Below, piece after piece: positions 53,102-62,180 of a DNA stretch of 64,000 bases (the stretch's first letter is position 1; every line of letters starts with the position of its first letter). The stretch covers positions 152,388-216,387 of the forward strand of contig NZ_AKGG01000012.1 in assembly GCF_000277645.1 (NCBI RefSeq). Direction: 5' to 3'. Origin of the DNA: Weissella koreensis KCTC 3621. Lineage in GTDB: Bacteria; Bacillota; Bacilli; Lactobacillales; Lactobacillaceae. The notes under the pieces were generated by a model. It ran no database searches. It had not been told where the DNA came from and was given only the letters and a program-made list of their open reading frames with translations. Made by a program: the position numbers and the translations under genes.

Positions 53102-56100
53102 TTACCCCCTAGCAAAAGATAAATTACCGTCTTCTCTCTTCAGCAAAAAATCTTCTATTTCTTGAATCATTTGTTCAGTACTACGTTCAGGATCAGGCGT
53201 AACAACTTGAATCGCTCCCTTTTCAATAACAATTGAACTTGTTTTTGAATTTCTTTCATCATTTTGCACACTATTACCCGTAATAGATGTGGGCTTTAAT
53301 TGTGAAGTTGACACACCAACCTCACTCGTCCTTGCACTAATACCTACATTGTATTGACTATTTAACGCTGTTAACTGTTGCAAGAATCCACTCAATGCAT
53401 TTGTTGCTTGAATAAACCCGTTAGCCAATGTTGATCCAACATTTGTAACTTCTGCCATCTTATCAATTTGTGGTGCTGCCAATGTAGGTGTAGATACAGC
53501 AGAAGCTGCACTATATGCTTTTTCTGCCATATTTGTAGAACTTTTAGCAACCATTGAAGCTGATCCATCAATTCCAACGGCCATACCAGCGCCTACATAA
53601 TAACCAACTTGATCACGCATTACACGAGATGGTGAGTGAATATGCAAGAAACTCTTAGCAGCATCAACGGCTGATTTTGCCATCTTTCCTGCCGCAGCAA
53701 CAGCATCTCCAATAGCTCCCTCAATACCCTTAACAAATCCCATAACAAAATCTGTACCAGCACTTATTAAGGAGCTCCCAACATTTTTAACTGCATTAAC
53801 AGCTTGGTGAATACCATTACTAACAGCCGTAACCACATTACTCATAGCCGAAGTAACAGCTGAAACAATTTGACTAAATATCGACACAAATGTAGAAAAC
53901 ATCATCATCACAGCAGTGGATACCATAGCAATAGCAGCAGCCGTAACCATTAAACCAGCGCCTAATACCATAAATCCAGCACCAGCAACCATAGCTCCTG
54001 CTCCGACAACCATTAATCCAGCGCCAAGTATCAAAGAAGCCACACCTAGCAATGTGAATTCAAGAACTAATACAATTGACATAGCCATCATAAGTATTGC
54101 TGAAGCAGAAAACATTACCATTCCCATTGTCGCCATCATTAAACCAGATGCAACCGTCGGTAAGGTAGCAGACATCATTGTTAGCCCAAGGGCAACAATC
54201 ATAATGGTTACACCTACCAGTGCAATTCCAACTGCGAAAACCATTGTGGCAACTCCTAGCAAAACCATACCCACAGCTGCTATTGTTGCACCAACTCCAA
54301 GTATTAGAAGACCAGCTGATAAAACAACCAATCCAACACCAGCAGCTAATGCACCAACTCCGAATCCAATTGCAGCCAATCCTAATGCTGCTAATCCCAA
54401 TGCGGCACTAAGTCCATATTGAGAAATTATTGGTAACTGAGTTGCCAATAACGCCATTCCAGCACTAGCTATTCCAACACCTATTCCAGCCATCAAAATA
54501 GCAGCGCCAAATGCCAACATTCCAATTGATGCAGCTGTTAAGGCAGGTCCAACTAATGCCATAACAATAGCTAATCCACCAATAACTACACCAAATGCTG
54601 CCATTGCAATAGCTCCCTGCGTTCCGGTTTGCGCCAATGGTGCCATAGCTAATGCCATCATAGATATAGCTAAACTAAATGCTAAAATACCAGTCATACT
54701 GGTCTGTAATTTTGTACCCATAGAGCCTAAAACTGCCGCCATAATACTAACTGCAGTACCAAAAGCAATCATTGCAATAGCACCTTGTGATCCCGTTTTA
54801 GACAATGGAGTTATAGCAGCTGCAAGTAATGCTAATGATGCAATTATCAATGCAATACTGGCTCCTTTCATCAATCCATTTAATCCATTTTTAAGACTAT
54901 TTGTGCCTTTAGCACCATTTTTAAGACCACCAGCCATTCCCTCGGCAGCAGTCTTAGTAGATGACATAGCTTTTTTAAAACCTAAAAACTTTTTTACTAA
55001 TCTGGCGATGCCAATTGCTCCGATAACTCCTCCAAGAGCTTCAAGTGCAAATCCGAAATTACCAAGCGATCCCTTAGATTCTGATAATTTACCAGCTAAC
55101 TCACCAATCTTTTGAATGGCTTTATCAACAGCATCATGGAAAGGTTTTACATTTTGGTATGCATACATAAATGCGGTGGCCAAACCAACTATTAGCGAAA
55201 TAATGGGGTGCTTCATAATTGCTCCCATCACCGTCGAAATACCAGACAAAGCTTTATTAAAAGCTAATACTCCTCCAGAAGCACCAATCAATACGCCAGC
55301 CACTGGGGCAGCGGCTTTTACAAATTTAAATATTCCACTTGCTAATGGAGCTATCCAATCTGAATGATCTGAGGCGTAATTAATTAACTTGCTAATAGTA
55401 TTCAATACTTTATCAACGCCACCAGCTATTGCATCCCAATTCATATTTCCAATGGCGCTACCAATTGCCGACACTGCCTTAATACCAGCATCGCTAATCT
55501 TTTTAAATGATGGTTGTAATTTATTGGAAAGCTCTTCCTTGACACCATCCATAGCTTGGCCAACTGTTTTAAATTGAGTAGCCATTTTGGTGAAATCCTT
55601 ATTATTTCCAGTTTTAGAAATTGCATCAAAGAAATCCTGTGTTTTAACTTTTCCATTCTGTATATCAGCAATTAATTCAGCAGCGGATTTACCCATGGAT
55701 TTAGCAACAGCAGACATTCCAGCTGGAGACTGCTCCAACATAAGTTTAAAGTCTTCCCATGCAACCTTAGGCTTAGCAGCCATCTGAGTGGCCTGTTGAC
55801 TCAACGTCTTCATTGCTTGTGTAGGATCTTCTGAAGCGGCAGCTAATCCACCAAAACCTTTAACTAATTTACCAGTATTCTTAGTTCCAACGGCGGCTAA
55901 TTGTGCATAAGTCGACGCCATATCTGAAGCAGAATAGATGGTTTTAGTTGCATAATCTTGCATGGATGACTTAGCTTTGGCGATTTCTTTTGGACTCGCA
56001 CCCATCTGATTCATGTTTCCTTCGAATGTTTGCCATGCCTTTGAAGAACTATTTAGCTCTTCAATCATTCCATGAATACCAGTCGTAACTAATCCAATAC

Positions 56101-56341
56101 CTTTGGTAACACCAGACCCAATTATATTTGCTCCCAAAACGGACTTAAAAATACTACCTGTCTCATTGGCAGCTGAACCAACTTCATTAAGCCCATTTTT
56201 GGTTCCATTCATGCTCGATGTAGTACCTTTGCTAAAGGCACTCATTGATGATAATCCCTTTCCTAACGATGAATTAATCGATCCTAAAGTGTTTGTAAAA
56301 TTATCAACCAAGCTTAATCTTGTTGAGACTTCTTTAGCCAT
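53102..56341 (-). CDS. Phage tape measure protein
   Basis: A 1079-residue protein that sets tail length. The N-terminal third has TP901-type tape-measure segments (EVSTRLSLVDNFTNTLGSIN, SASDMASTYAQLAAVGTKNT, MAAKPKVAWEDFKLMLEQSP). The middle (about residues 490-850) is a very long Gly/Ala-rich hydrophobic repeat region that would pack inside the tail. The C-terminus has LHIHSPSRVMRDQVGYYVG, the SPSR-M motif common in such proteins. No lysozyme or peptidase domain is visible. It lies directly after the chaperone region. Confidence 0.95.
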   Translation of the reverse strand: MAKEVSTRLSLVDNFTNTLGSINSSLGKGLSSMSAFSKGTTSSMNGTKNGLNEVGSAANETGSIFKSVLGANIIGSGVTKGIGLVTTGIHGMIEELNSSSKAWQTFEGNMNQMGASPKEIAKAKSSMQDYATKTIYSASDMASTYAQLAAVGTKNTGKLVKGFGGLAAASEDPTQAMKTLSQQATQMAAKPKVAWEDFKLMLEQSPAGMSAVAKSMGKSAAELIADIQNGKVKTQDFFDAISKTGNNKDFTKMATQFKTVGQAMDGVKEELSNKLQPSFKKISDAGIKAVSAIGSAIGNMNWDAIAGGVDKVLNTISKLINYASDHSDWIAPLASGIFKFVKAAAPVAGVLIGASGGVLAFNKALSGISTVMGAIMKHPIISLIVGLATAFMYAYQNVKPFHDAVDKAIQKIGELAGKLSESKGSLGNFGFALEALGGVIGAIGIARLVKKFLGFKKAMSSTKTAAEGMAGGLKNGAKGTNSLKNGLNGLMKGASIALIIASLALLAAAITPLSKTGSQGAIAMIAFGTAVSIMAAVLGSMGTKLQTSMTGILAFSLAISMMALAMAPLAQTGTQGAIAMAAFGVVIGGLAIVMALVGPALTAASIGMLAFGAAILMAGIGVGIASAGMALLATQLPIISQYGLSAALGLAALGLAAIGFGVGALAAGVGLVVLSAGLLILGVGATIAAVGMVLLGVATMVFAVGIALVGVTIMIVALGLTMMSATLPTVASGLMMATMGMVMFSASAILMMAMSIVLVLEFTLLGVASLILGAGLMVVGAGAMVAGAGFMVLGAGLMVTAAAIAMVSTAVMMMFSTFVSIFSQIVSAVTSAMSNVVTAVSNGIHQAVNAVKNVGSSLISAGTDFVMGFVKGIEGAIGDAVAAAGKMAKSAVDAAKSFLHIHSPSRVMRDQVGYYVGAGMAVGIDGSASMVAKSSTNMAEKAYSAASAVSTPTLAAPQIDKMAEVTNVGSTLANGFIQATNALSGFLQQLTALNSQYNVGISARTSEVGVSTSQLKPTSITGNSVQNDERNSKTSSIVIEKGAIQVVTPDPERSTEQMIQEIEDFLLKREDGNLSFARG

Positions 56342-56356
56342 TTAAACTCCTTTCTA

Positions 56357-56401
56357 CAAAAAAAGAGCATGAGTAGGAACGAATATCCCTCCCATGCTCT
56401 T
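56357..56401 (-). terminator. Terminator between tail chaperone and tape measure
   Basis: On the minus strand AAGAGCATGGGAGG pairs with CCTACTCATGCTCTT around a 10-nt loop and is followed by seven T. It stands upstream of the tape measure start and may lower read-through into the tail-tip genes. Confidence 0.82.
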
Positions 56402-56407
56402 AGTTCG

Positions 56408-57003
56408 TTAATGATGTTTTACTTTTGATTTAGCTCTTTGCTCTTCTCTTTTTTGTTCTTCATCATGCCTTTGGAATCCAGCAATAATTAACGCCTTCTC
56501 CTCTACAGTAAATGAAAGCCATTGAGAGGGTGTCCAACCAAATTCAAACATTGCACGCCAATAATAATTAAACTCTAAACCAGAGTGCTTACTTATTTTT
56601 TTGCTTCGGCCACCATATCGTCAAGAGTTGAATTTCCACCACTGAAATCATTGATAGCCGTTGATAACGATCCATATTGTCCAGCAGACAGCATTGCTTG
56701 TAGCGTAGCATCTGGATCACCCATTGTTCCATAGTGTTCTTGAATTGTTGCATTGTTTAAGTCAGGTTCCACAACGGCTTCGCCGATTAGCAATGAAGAC
56801 AAGACATCTCCATCAACCTCACGTTGCTTACCACGTCCTGTGGGGCGTTCTGCTTGCTTACGTAACTTATTAATACGAGTTGCAGAAATCTTTTTGATAA
56901 TGAAATTTGGAAGCTTTTCAGAAACCTTTAACTCAACCGTTTCATCTTCTTGTTCAGGCAACAACCATGCTTCTAAGCTTACGTTCTTATTTTCTTCAGT
57001 CAT
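56408..57003 (-). CDS. Tail assembly chaperone, frameshifted long form (gpGT-like)
   Basis: A -1 shift at the A7 run joins the XkdN-like frame to a second frame reading ISKHSGLEFNYYWRAMF, EFGWTPSQWLSFTVEEKALI and a charged end QKREEQRAKSKVKHH, stop at 56408-56410. The second part has the WxxxFxxGWTxxxW look of T-domains that recruit the tape measure. The long form would be about 197 residues. Without the shift the frame ends at 56593. The second part has no start codon near its beginning, which supports frameshifting over a separate gene. Confidence 0.8.
56593..57003 (-). CDS. Tail assembly chaperone, short form (XkdN-like)
   Basis: A 136-residue protein in the XkdN position between the tube and tape measure genes. 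It has TEENKNVSLEAWLLPEQEDE at the start, a basic segment TRINKLRKQAERPTGRGKQR and ends VAEAKK. It should coat the tape measure during tail assembly, as gpG does in lambda. The last codons GCA-AAA-AAA-TAA form the slippery stretch for the long form. Confidence 0.85.
   Translation of the reverse strand: MTEENKNVSLEAWLLPEQEDETVELKVSEKLPNFIIKKISATRINKLRKQAERPTGRGKQREVDGDVLSSLLIGEAVVEPDLNNATIQEHYGTMGDPDATLQAMLSAGQYGSLSTAINDFSGGNSTLDDMVAEAKK
56596..56602 (-). other. Slippery heptamer for -1 frameshift
   Basis: The minus strand reads A-AAA-AAA directly before the zero-frame TAA. Both tRNAs can re-pair after a one-base backward slip, and the new frame is open for another 61 codons. The position at the 3' end of the short chaperone frame is the classical one. 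Confidence 0.82.
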
Positions 57004-57017
57004 GTTAATTCTCCTTA

Positions 57018-57467
57018 TTATGCAAATGTTTGAATAATCTTATAATCGTCAAAGTTGAAATCAGTTTCACCTTCAAGGAAGCCATCATCAGAATTTAAGT
57101 TTCCGATTGCAGCTTGAGCGAAGGTTATTCCTATTAATTGAACAACCTGTTTTCCTGTATTTGATGACGTATCTTCAACAGTCATGGTAATAGAAATATC
57201 TGGCCAGATACCTGTTTCGTTATATTCGTTGTAAATAACCAAAAAATCACTAGAAACATGATAGAAATTAAGTGAACCCGTACCTTCAAGGCTAGTCAAC
57301 TTATGTGCTTTCATGCGCCGTCCTAATAAATTAATTTCTTCGATATTACCTTCTATTTGTGCTTCTACTTCAGTCAATTCGGCAAGAGTTCTATTCTCAC
57401 CATCAACCGTCATAATCATTAATCCTGATCGAGAATTAATTACATCACCAGGCTTTTTAAATGTCAT
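57018..57467 (-). CDS. Phage tail tube protein (XkdM)
   Basis: A 149-residue tail core protein of the DUF2001/XkdM type: VINSRSGLMIMTVDGENRTLAELTEVEA, NLLGRRMKAHKLTSLEGTGSLNFYHVS and the ending EGETDFNFDDYKIIQTF are conserved in this family. It forms the inner tube within the sheath and lies 10 bp after the sheath gene. Confidence 0.95.
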   Translation of the reverse strand: MTFKKPGDVINSRSGLMIMTVDGENRTLAELTEVEAQIEGNIEEINLLGRRMKAHKLTSLEGTGSLNFYHVSSDFLVIYNEYNETGIWPDISITMTVEDTSSNTGKQVVQLIGITFAQAAIGNLNSDDGFLEGETDFNFDDYKIIQTFA

Positions 57468-57477
57468 ATTGTCCTCC

Positions 57478-58917
57478 TTAGTTTGCTACTACATCCATGT
57501 AAAGCTTCTCCATGGCATCGGTTGGCGTCACAGCCAAGCCAACTACAACAGAATCTTTATCATTTCCTTGAGCAATTGTAATGTCTTCAACAGCAAAATC
57601 TTGAATAGCTTGTGCTGTTTGTAAATCAGTTAATTTTGTAGCAATAGCCGATTTGAACAGGTCACGTCCTTGGGAATTATTTGTAATTTTACCAATATAG
57701 TTATCTTCCCAATTAATCCGAACCCAATTAGCAATATCGTCTACAACACGCATTACTCGGTTCTTAGAAAATGCTTTTCCTTTATCATCAGTAAAAGTAT
57801 GCAGTGAATTAATATCTTCCAGCACCTTCACAGCTCCACGAGAAGCAGTGAACAACATTTGACCATCATTGATAGCTGAAATTGCTTGTTCCTCTGTAAA
57901 ACGAACATCCACATCAGTTGCCCCATTAACTTGGCGATACGTTAGCGATTGATTAGATTCAGCAGCAGCAGTCGCTCCAGCCACCCAACCAGCAGATTGA
58001 GCCTGTGTCAATTTCAAGTCGTTAAATACTAACGCATTTCCTAATGAAATGACTCCTTCATAATCTGCTTCAACTCCAGCACTTGCCGGAACAACCGCCA
58101 TAACTTTACGACCCTGTTCATCACGCAATCGTTCAACTCCAGCAGCAATAACTCGATTAATTGACGCTTTATCAGATGAATTAGCGGCTACAACTACATT
58201 GAATTCATAAGTATCCATCGCCTTTTGGAATTCAGTAACTGGGTCCGCACCATCTCCTGTTGAATATTCTTGGATATTTACAGTGGCAGTTGTGTCACTT
58301 ACTTCGTTTAAAGTAAGACTTGATTCACTGGTTTCAGCAGCGCCTCCACTCATTTGAATAGCTACCGGGGTAACCAAGTTTGAAATCATTTCCAAACCGT
58401 CGTCATTAATGTCAAGCTTTACCGTTGCTACTACAAAATTATTACCATTGAATTCAGATGCCTTACGTGCTGATTGTTTATCAATCAAAGCTCCCTTAAA
58501 TGTAGTAGTAATGATTGCCTTTGTTGCATCATTCGCATCACTTGCCACAGTCACAGCTACATCATTACCAACGGCACCATTAAACTTAGCTTCAAATTTC
58601 CAAGGAATCGTTTCCGCAGTTCCAGTCGCTTTGACACCTGGATTAACGTTGAAAATTAATACCTTATTAGCATTAGCTAAAATCATTCGAATACCGGTCA
58701 ATGCATCATCAGTTAAATCATGACCCAAGGCAGAAATAAAGTCAGTCCCTTTATTTACTTCTACAATTCCTTCAGGCCCCCAATTCAGACCAGATAGTAA
58801 TGTCAAAACAGTTCCACGATCTCCATCAGACATTACTGGATTTTGCGCAGCAGTCCGTACGTTAATAAACGTACCAGGCAGTTTTTTATTTTGATCTTTC
58901 CAATTTCCACCAGCCAT
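57478..58917 (-). CDS. Phage tail sheath protein (XkdK)
   Basis: A 479-residue contractile sheath protein. The N-terminal KKLPGTFINVRTAAQNPVMS and GDRGTVLTLLSGLNWGPEG, and the C-terminal NRVMRVVDDIANWVRINWEDNYIGKITNNSQGRD are typical of XkdK-type sheaths. Its presence defines the phage as a myovirus type. The ATG overlaps the stop of the preceding 50-codon gene. Confidence 0.96.
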   Translation of the reverse strand: MAGGNWKDQNKKLPGTFINVRTAAQNPVMSDGDRGTVLTLLSGLNWGPEGIVEVNKGTDFISALGHDLTDDALTGIRMILANANKVLIFNVNPGVKATGTAETIPWKFEAKFNGAVGNDVAVTVASDANDATKAIITTTFKGALIDKQSARKASEFNGNNFVVATVKLDINDDGLEMISNLVTPVAIQMSGGAAETSESSLTLNEVSDTTATVNIQEYSTGDGADPVTEFQKAMDTYEFNVVVAANSSDKASINRVIAAGVERLRDEQGRKVMAVVPASAGVEADYEGVISLGNALVFNDLKLTQAQSAGWVAGATAAAESNQSLTYRQVNGATDVDVRFTEEQAISAINDGQMLFTASRGAVKVLEDINSLHTFTDDKGKAFSKNRVMRVVDDIANWVRINWEDNYIGKITNNSQGRDLFKSAIATKLTDLQTAQAIQDFAVEDITIAQGNDKDSVVVGLAVTPTDAMEKLYMDVVAN

Positions 58918-59069
58918 TAAAACATGTCCTCCTTAAATTCTTGTACCAACGCATCAGCTTCCGCCAATGTATATCGAATTCCATCCTGTAAAGCTAGTTT
59001 ATATAAATCTCGCTTATAACCTGGAAATGAACTCATATTTACTAACTCATTGCGTGTATATTTTCGCAT
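58917..59069 (-). CDS. Small phage protein before the sheath gene
   Basis: A 50-residue protein reading MRKYTRNELVNMSSFPGYKR, then DLYKLALQDGIRYTLAEADA and LVQEFKEDMF. A strong AGGAGG lies 5 nt before the ATG at 59069, and the stop TAA overlaps the sheath ATG (TAATG), so it is translationally coupled to the sheath. Small proteins in this place occur in PBSX-type phages (XkdK neighbours), but its role is not known. Confidence 0.8.
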   Translation of the reverse strand: MRKYTRNELVNMSSFPGYKRDLYKLALQDGIRYTLAEADALVQEFKEDMF

Positions 59070-59078
59070 TAGTACCTC

Positions 59079-59510
59079 CTAATTTTTCATATTTGTATTA
59101 GTGCTCACTTCACCAGAAAAGTACGGATCATCAAATTTTGCCATCCTTGCACGAACTGTAAAAGTCACATGTAAAATATCATCAATTGTATTTGATTCAA
59201 GTCTAGATACATGAAAGGCAGGCGATCCATCTGCATTTATTAATGGATCAATCCCACTAATCAACGCTTCCTCCGTCTGCCTTAGTTCTCTTTTACGTTT
59301 TCCAGTTTCACTCTTAGGGAAATAAACAACATCAAATAAAAAAGCGATCATCTGTTCTGATGAAGGCTTATAAGTGCTTTCTATATTTGTTTGATTAACT
59401 ACAAAAGTACCGACCATATCACTGGCATCGTCATGGAATTCATCTGATACCTTAGCATTTGGAATAATCTGCTTGATTGTAGTTGCTATCATTTCAGCGA
59501 CTTCTAACAT
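59079..59510 (-). CDS. Probable tail terminator protein
   Basis: A 143-residue protein in the tail-terminator (YqbJ/XkdJ-like) position between the gp10-type gene and the sheath. The acidic N-terminal part (EVAEMIATTIKQIIPNAKVSD), the central FLFDVVYFPKSETGKRKRELRQTEEAL and the DDILHVTFTVRARM strand fit a gpU-like fold. The overlap by one base with the upstream gene supports the 59510 start. Confidence 0.75.
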   Translation of the reverse strand: MLEVAEMIATTIKQIIPNAKVSDEFHDDASDMVGTFVVNQTNIESTYKPSSEQMIAFLFDVVYFPKSETGKRKRELRQTEEALISGIDPLINADGSPAFHVSRLESNTIDDILHVTFTVRARMAKFDDPYFSGEVSTNTNMKN

Positions 59511-59950
59511 TAAAAATCCTCCAGCATGCTTGTTAATTGAGCCATTAACTTATCCGCTTCATCATCTAAATGTCGGGCTATTTCATCCATTGAATCTGTT
59601 AGCATAAACGCCCCATTCACCCACGGCTTAACTAATCTCTTACCCAACTCAGGAACGTATAACCCAACCTTTTGACGATGACCATATTCCACGAATGGTG
59701 CATATTCAATGTTATTAATAAGCATCAAACTCGCACCATTTGAAGATTTTTTAACTTTCTCAACAGCCCAACCACGTTTTAAAGTCCCACCTTTAGTAGG
59801 TGTTGCCTTTTTAACAGTTGTTAATGATTTATTACCAGCTCGTTGTAACGCTTCGACTGCTGTATCCAAGTTAACAATCTTTGATGATATTTTCTTAAAG
59901 TTATCAGCGTATTTTTCAAATTCAGAGTAATCAAAATTAGCACTACCCAT
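59510..59950 (-). CDS. HK97 gp10-family tail-completion protein
   Basis: A 146-residue protein with the HK97-gp10 pattern: VEALQRAGNKSLTTVKKATPTKGGTLKRGW, INNIEYAPFVEYGHRQ and a helical C-terminus. These proteins join the head connector to the tail. The ATG overlaps the stop of the connector gene upstream by one base. Confidence 0.88.
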   Translation of the reverse strand: MGSANFDYSEFEKYADNFKKISSKIVNLDTAVEALQRAGNKSLTTVKKATPTKGGTLKRGWAVEKVKKSSNGASLMLINNIEYAPFVEYGHRQKVGLYVPELGKRLVKPWVNGAFMLTDSMDEIARHLDDEADKLMAQLTSMLEDF

Positions 59951-60339
59951 TAATCTACCTCGTCATAAACGACTTGAATTTCTTGATGAGTAGCATACGA
60001 TTTATAACCATGAGATGCCCGACGATAAGTAATAGCATTCCCATTACTATCCCTAATCTTAATAATCGCCCCTGCTGGGATTGTAATGTTATTAGAGGTG
60101 TAAATGACTGCATCATATTGTTGCATTGGTTGTGCTTCATTTGCGGTTGATTTAAGACCACTCATAGAAACCTTAGCCGGAATATTAGAATACAATTCTA
60201 CTAATTCACTTCGATTATCAAAACCAACGTTTGTAGGTTTATCCACCTTTTTGAATACGCTAATCTTATCTCGATACATTGATTCAATCGAACTTTTAGC
60301 GTGCTTCATTGAGGAGGCAAGTCGTAAGGCATCCCCCAT
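59950..60339 (-). CDS. Head closure / connector protein
   Basis: A 129-residue protein in the YqbH/XkdH-like connector position. The segment MYRDKISVFKKVDKPTNVGF, followed by ELYSNIPAKVSMSG and the AGAIIKIRDSNGNAITYRR beta region, fits the head-closure (DUF3599-like) type. The ATG at 60339 has AAAGG upstream and overlaps the 3' end of the preceding connector gene by 34 bp. Confidence 0.75.
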   Translation of the reverse strand: MGDALRLASSMKHAKSSIESMYRDKISVFKKVDKPTNVGFDNRSELVELYSNIPAKVSMSGLKSTANEAQPMQQYDAVIYTSNNITIPAGAIIKIRDSNGNAITYRRASHGYKSYATHQEIQVVYDEVD

Positions 60340-60734
60340 GGTTTGTCCACCTTTCTATATCTACGTAATGTTTGCTTAAATCCAGATACGGACAAAAAGT
60401 CCGCTCCTGAAATTTTAGATACAGCAGTTTGACTTACCGCATAAGAAACGCTGGTATCTCCCTCAGTAATACTCGATACTGGTCCAGAGTTTCGTTCTTC
60501 ATCAGGTAATAGAATTTTATTATCCTGAATCCAACTAGTGATAACCATCAAAATATCCGGATATAGTTGCTCTGGAATATCCTCTGTAATCACATTCAAG
60601 TATGCAGAAACGTCAGTTAAAAGCTTCTTGATCAACATATCCAAGATAAGCTTATATTGATCATCAGTTTGACCATCATCAGCCTTTGGGTTCATAGATG
60701 TTACATTTTTAGTTAACTTTTCTACATCGATCAT
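60306..60734 (-). CDS. Head-tail connector (adaptor) protein
   Basis: A 142-residue, mostly helical protein in the YqbG/DUF3199 place after the capsid region. Helices such as YKLILDMLIKKLLTDVSAYL and QLYPDILMVITSWIQDN fit the adaptor that docks on the portal. I use the ATG at 60734 (MIDVEKLTKNVTSMN) with an AGGTT site upstream, because the longer frame would overlap the Ig-like gene. Confidence 0.78.
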   Translation of the reverse strand: MIDVEKLTKNVTSMNPKADDGQTDDQYKLILDMLIKKLLTDVSAYLNVITEDIPEQLYPDILMVITSWIQDNKILLPDEERNSGPVSSITEGDTSVSYAVSQTAVSKISGADFLSVSGFKQTLRRYRKVDKPWGMPYDLPPQ

Positions 60735-60741
60735 GTCTAAC

Positions 60742-61194
60742 CTACTTTGTTGCTTCGGCAACAGTAACAGCTGTTTTATCAGTAAATGATCCATCTTCCG
60801 ACGTACCAATTACATTAACAGTTCCAATTGCAATGGCTGTAATATTACCTTGATCATCAATAGTGGCAATCGCTTCATCTTCTGATGAATATGTGATGTT
60901 TTGATTGGTTGCATTTTCAGGAGCAACCTTACCAATTACTTGCTTAGTATCTCCAACTTTCATTGAAGCTGTCTTTTGAGACATCGTTACTCCAGTTACC
61001 GAAACATTGACTGGAGCTGCTGCATTAGTGGTAATATCAATCGAATTTGATTGAGCACCATTATCTCCAATAGTAGTAACTCCTGAATAAGTTGTTTCTG
61101 GTGAAAGTCCTGTGATGGTTACGTTTCCGTTCTCATCTGGTTCAAGATTAGAACCTAGAACTTTTCCAGTATTATCAGTAAATGTATATGACAT
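60742..61194 (-). CDS. Phage Ig-like (Big2) protein
   Basis: A 150-residue protein with an N-terminal fibronectin-like segment (GNVTITGLSPETTYSGVTT) and a C-terminal bacterial Ig-like group 2 domain (VTGVTMSQKTASMKVGDTKQ, then TYSSEDEAIATIDDQGNITA). It directly follows the capsid gene. In phages such proteins decorate capsid or tail and may bind carbohydrates weakly; whether it is decoration here is inference. AGGAGG precedes the ATG. Confidence 0.85.
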   Translation of the reverse strand: MSYTFTDNTGKVLGSNLEPDENGNVTITGLSPETTYSGVTTIGDNGAQSNSIDITTNAAAPVNVSVTGVTMSQKTASMKVGDTKQVIGKVAPENATNQNITYSSEDEAIATIDDQGNITAIAIGTVNVIGTSEDGSFTDKTAVTVAEATK

Positions 61195-61259
61195 TTTAGT
61201 CCTCCTTCACATTAATTATTGCCGTTGTATCAGTAACAGAATCCAAGCTTATACTCGGC

Positions 61260-62165
61260 TTACTTTGTGCTACTACTCGGCTTTAAAGATACCGCAATTC
61301 CGTCTTTTTCTTGTTCCTTGACGAACAAATCATGATATAAACGGTTTTGATAAAGATAACCATCACCTTGACCAACTTCTCCGGGAGCAAATAAGTAAAT
61401 AGCATTTTCCTTAACGATAGCAATAACCGCTGGCTTAACCACAAATAAGAAATTAATTGCCTTAGCATCTGTTGCTGGCTTATAACCATCAGTGAAATCA
61501 AATCCATCAAAGAAACGTGATTCGTCCCAAACTTCAATCAGTTGAACACCATCAATAGATGTAATTCGAGATTCTAATGCAGTTTGTCCAATATTTTGAT
61601 TGGTAATGTTGCGAGTGAATTCTTTTGAACGTTCCAACATATCCATCACTTCGCTAGAAACAAATCCAACAATATTTTGTGAACCATACTTGCGAATAGG
61701 TAAGATTGAAGCCTTTAATCGTGAGTAAACATTATCAACAGTTAAAGTTTCTTCAGTGCCGTGCTCTGCTTCAACCGCACTCTTCGCTAACTTAGCAAAA
61801 CGATAGGCATCAATTTCCGGTTGAACATTTTCTTCAACAAAGGTCTTCGTGATATTCGCTGTTGCCAAATCTTGATTCGTCTCATCAACATCTTGCTTAT
61901 CAATATAGAACTCAATATCTCGGTCTTGCTCCATGGTATAGACCTTTTTATCATTCTTAGCGGTACCAACATTAAACCCTTTATTACGATTATGATCTTT
62001 TAAACCTGATGTCGAGATAGTAGTCAAAGTAAATGACTTTCCCCCATTAACCAAATTAACGTTTGGTGATCCTAAAATTCCTGTAATCAATCCTTGATTG
62101 ATCTTTTGATCAAAGATGTTGTCATCTTTAGTAATGTAATTATAATTTTTGTTACGATCTGCCAT
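61260..62165 (-). CDS. Major capsid protein
   Basis: A 301-residue protein of the HK97-like XkdG type: LVNGGKSFTLTTISTSGLKDHNRNKGF and the DVDETNQDLATANITKTFVEENVQPEIDAYRFAKLA helix are typical of PBSX-type capsids. It lies between the scaffold and the Ig-like gene. A 10-bp direct repeat (AAGCCGAGTA) surrounds its stop codon. Confidence 0.9.
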   Translation of the reverse strand: MADRNKNYNYITKDDNIFDQKINQGLITGILGSPNVNLVNGGKSFTLTTISTSGLKDHNRNKGFNVGTAKNDKKVYTMEQDRDIEFYIDKQDVDETNQDLATANITKTFVEENVQPEIDAYRFAKLAKSAVEAEHGTEETLTVDNVYSRLKASILPIRKYGSQNIVGFVSSEVMDMLERSKEFTRNITNQNIGQTALESRITSIDGVQLIEVWDESRFFDGFDFTDGYKPATDAKAINFLFVVKPAVIAIVKENAIYLFAPGEVGQGDGYLYQNRLYHDLFVKEQEKDGIAVSLKPSSSTK

Positions 62166-62180
62166 TTTATAAATACCTTT

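Noticed and set aside
53916..54422. 168-codon plus-strand frame opposite the tape measure gene
   Set aside because: It is the antisense of the Gly/Ala repeat region; its Thr/Ile/Pro-rich product is a typical shadow translation.
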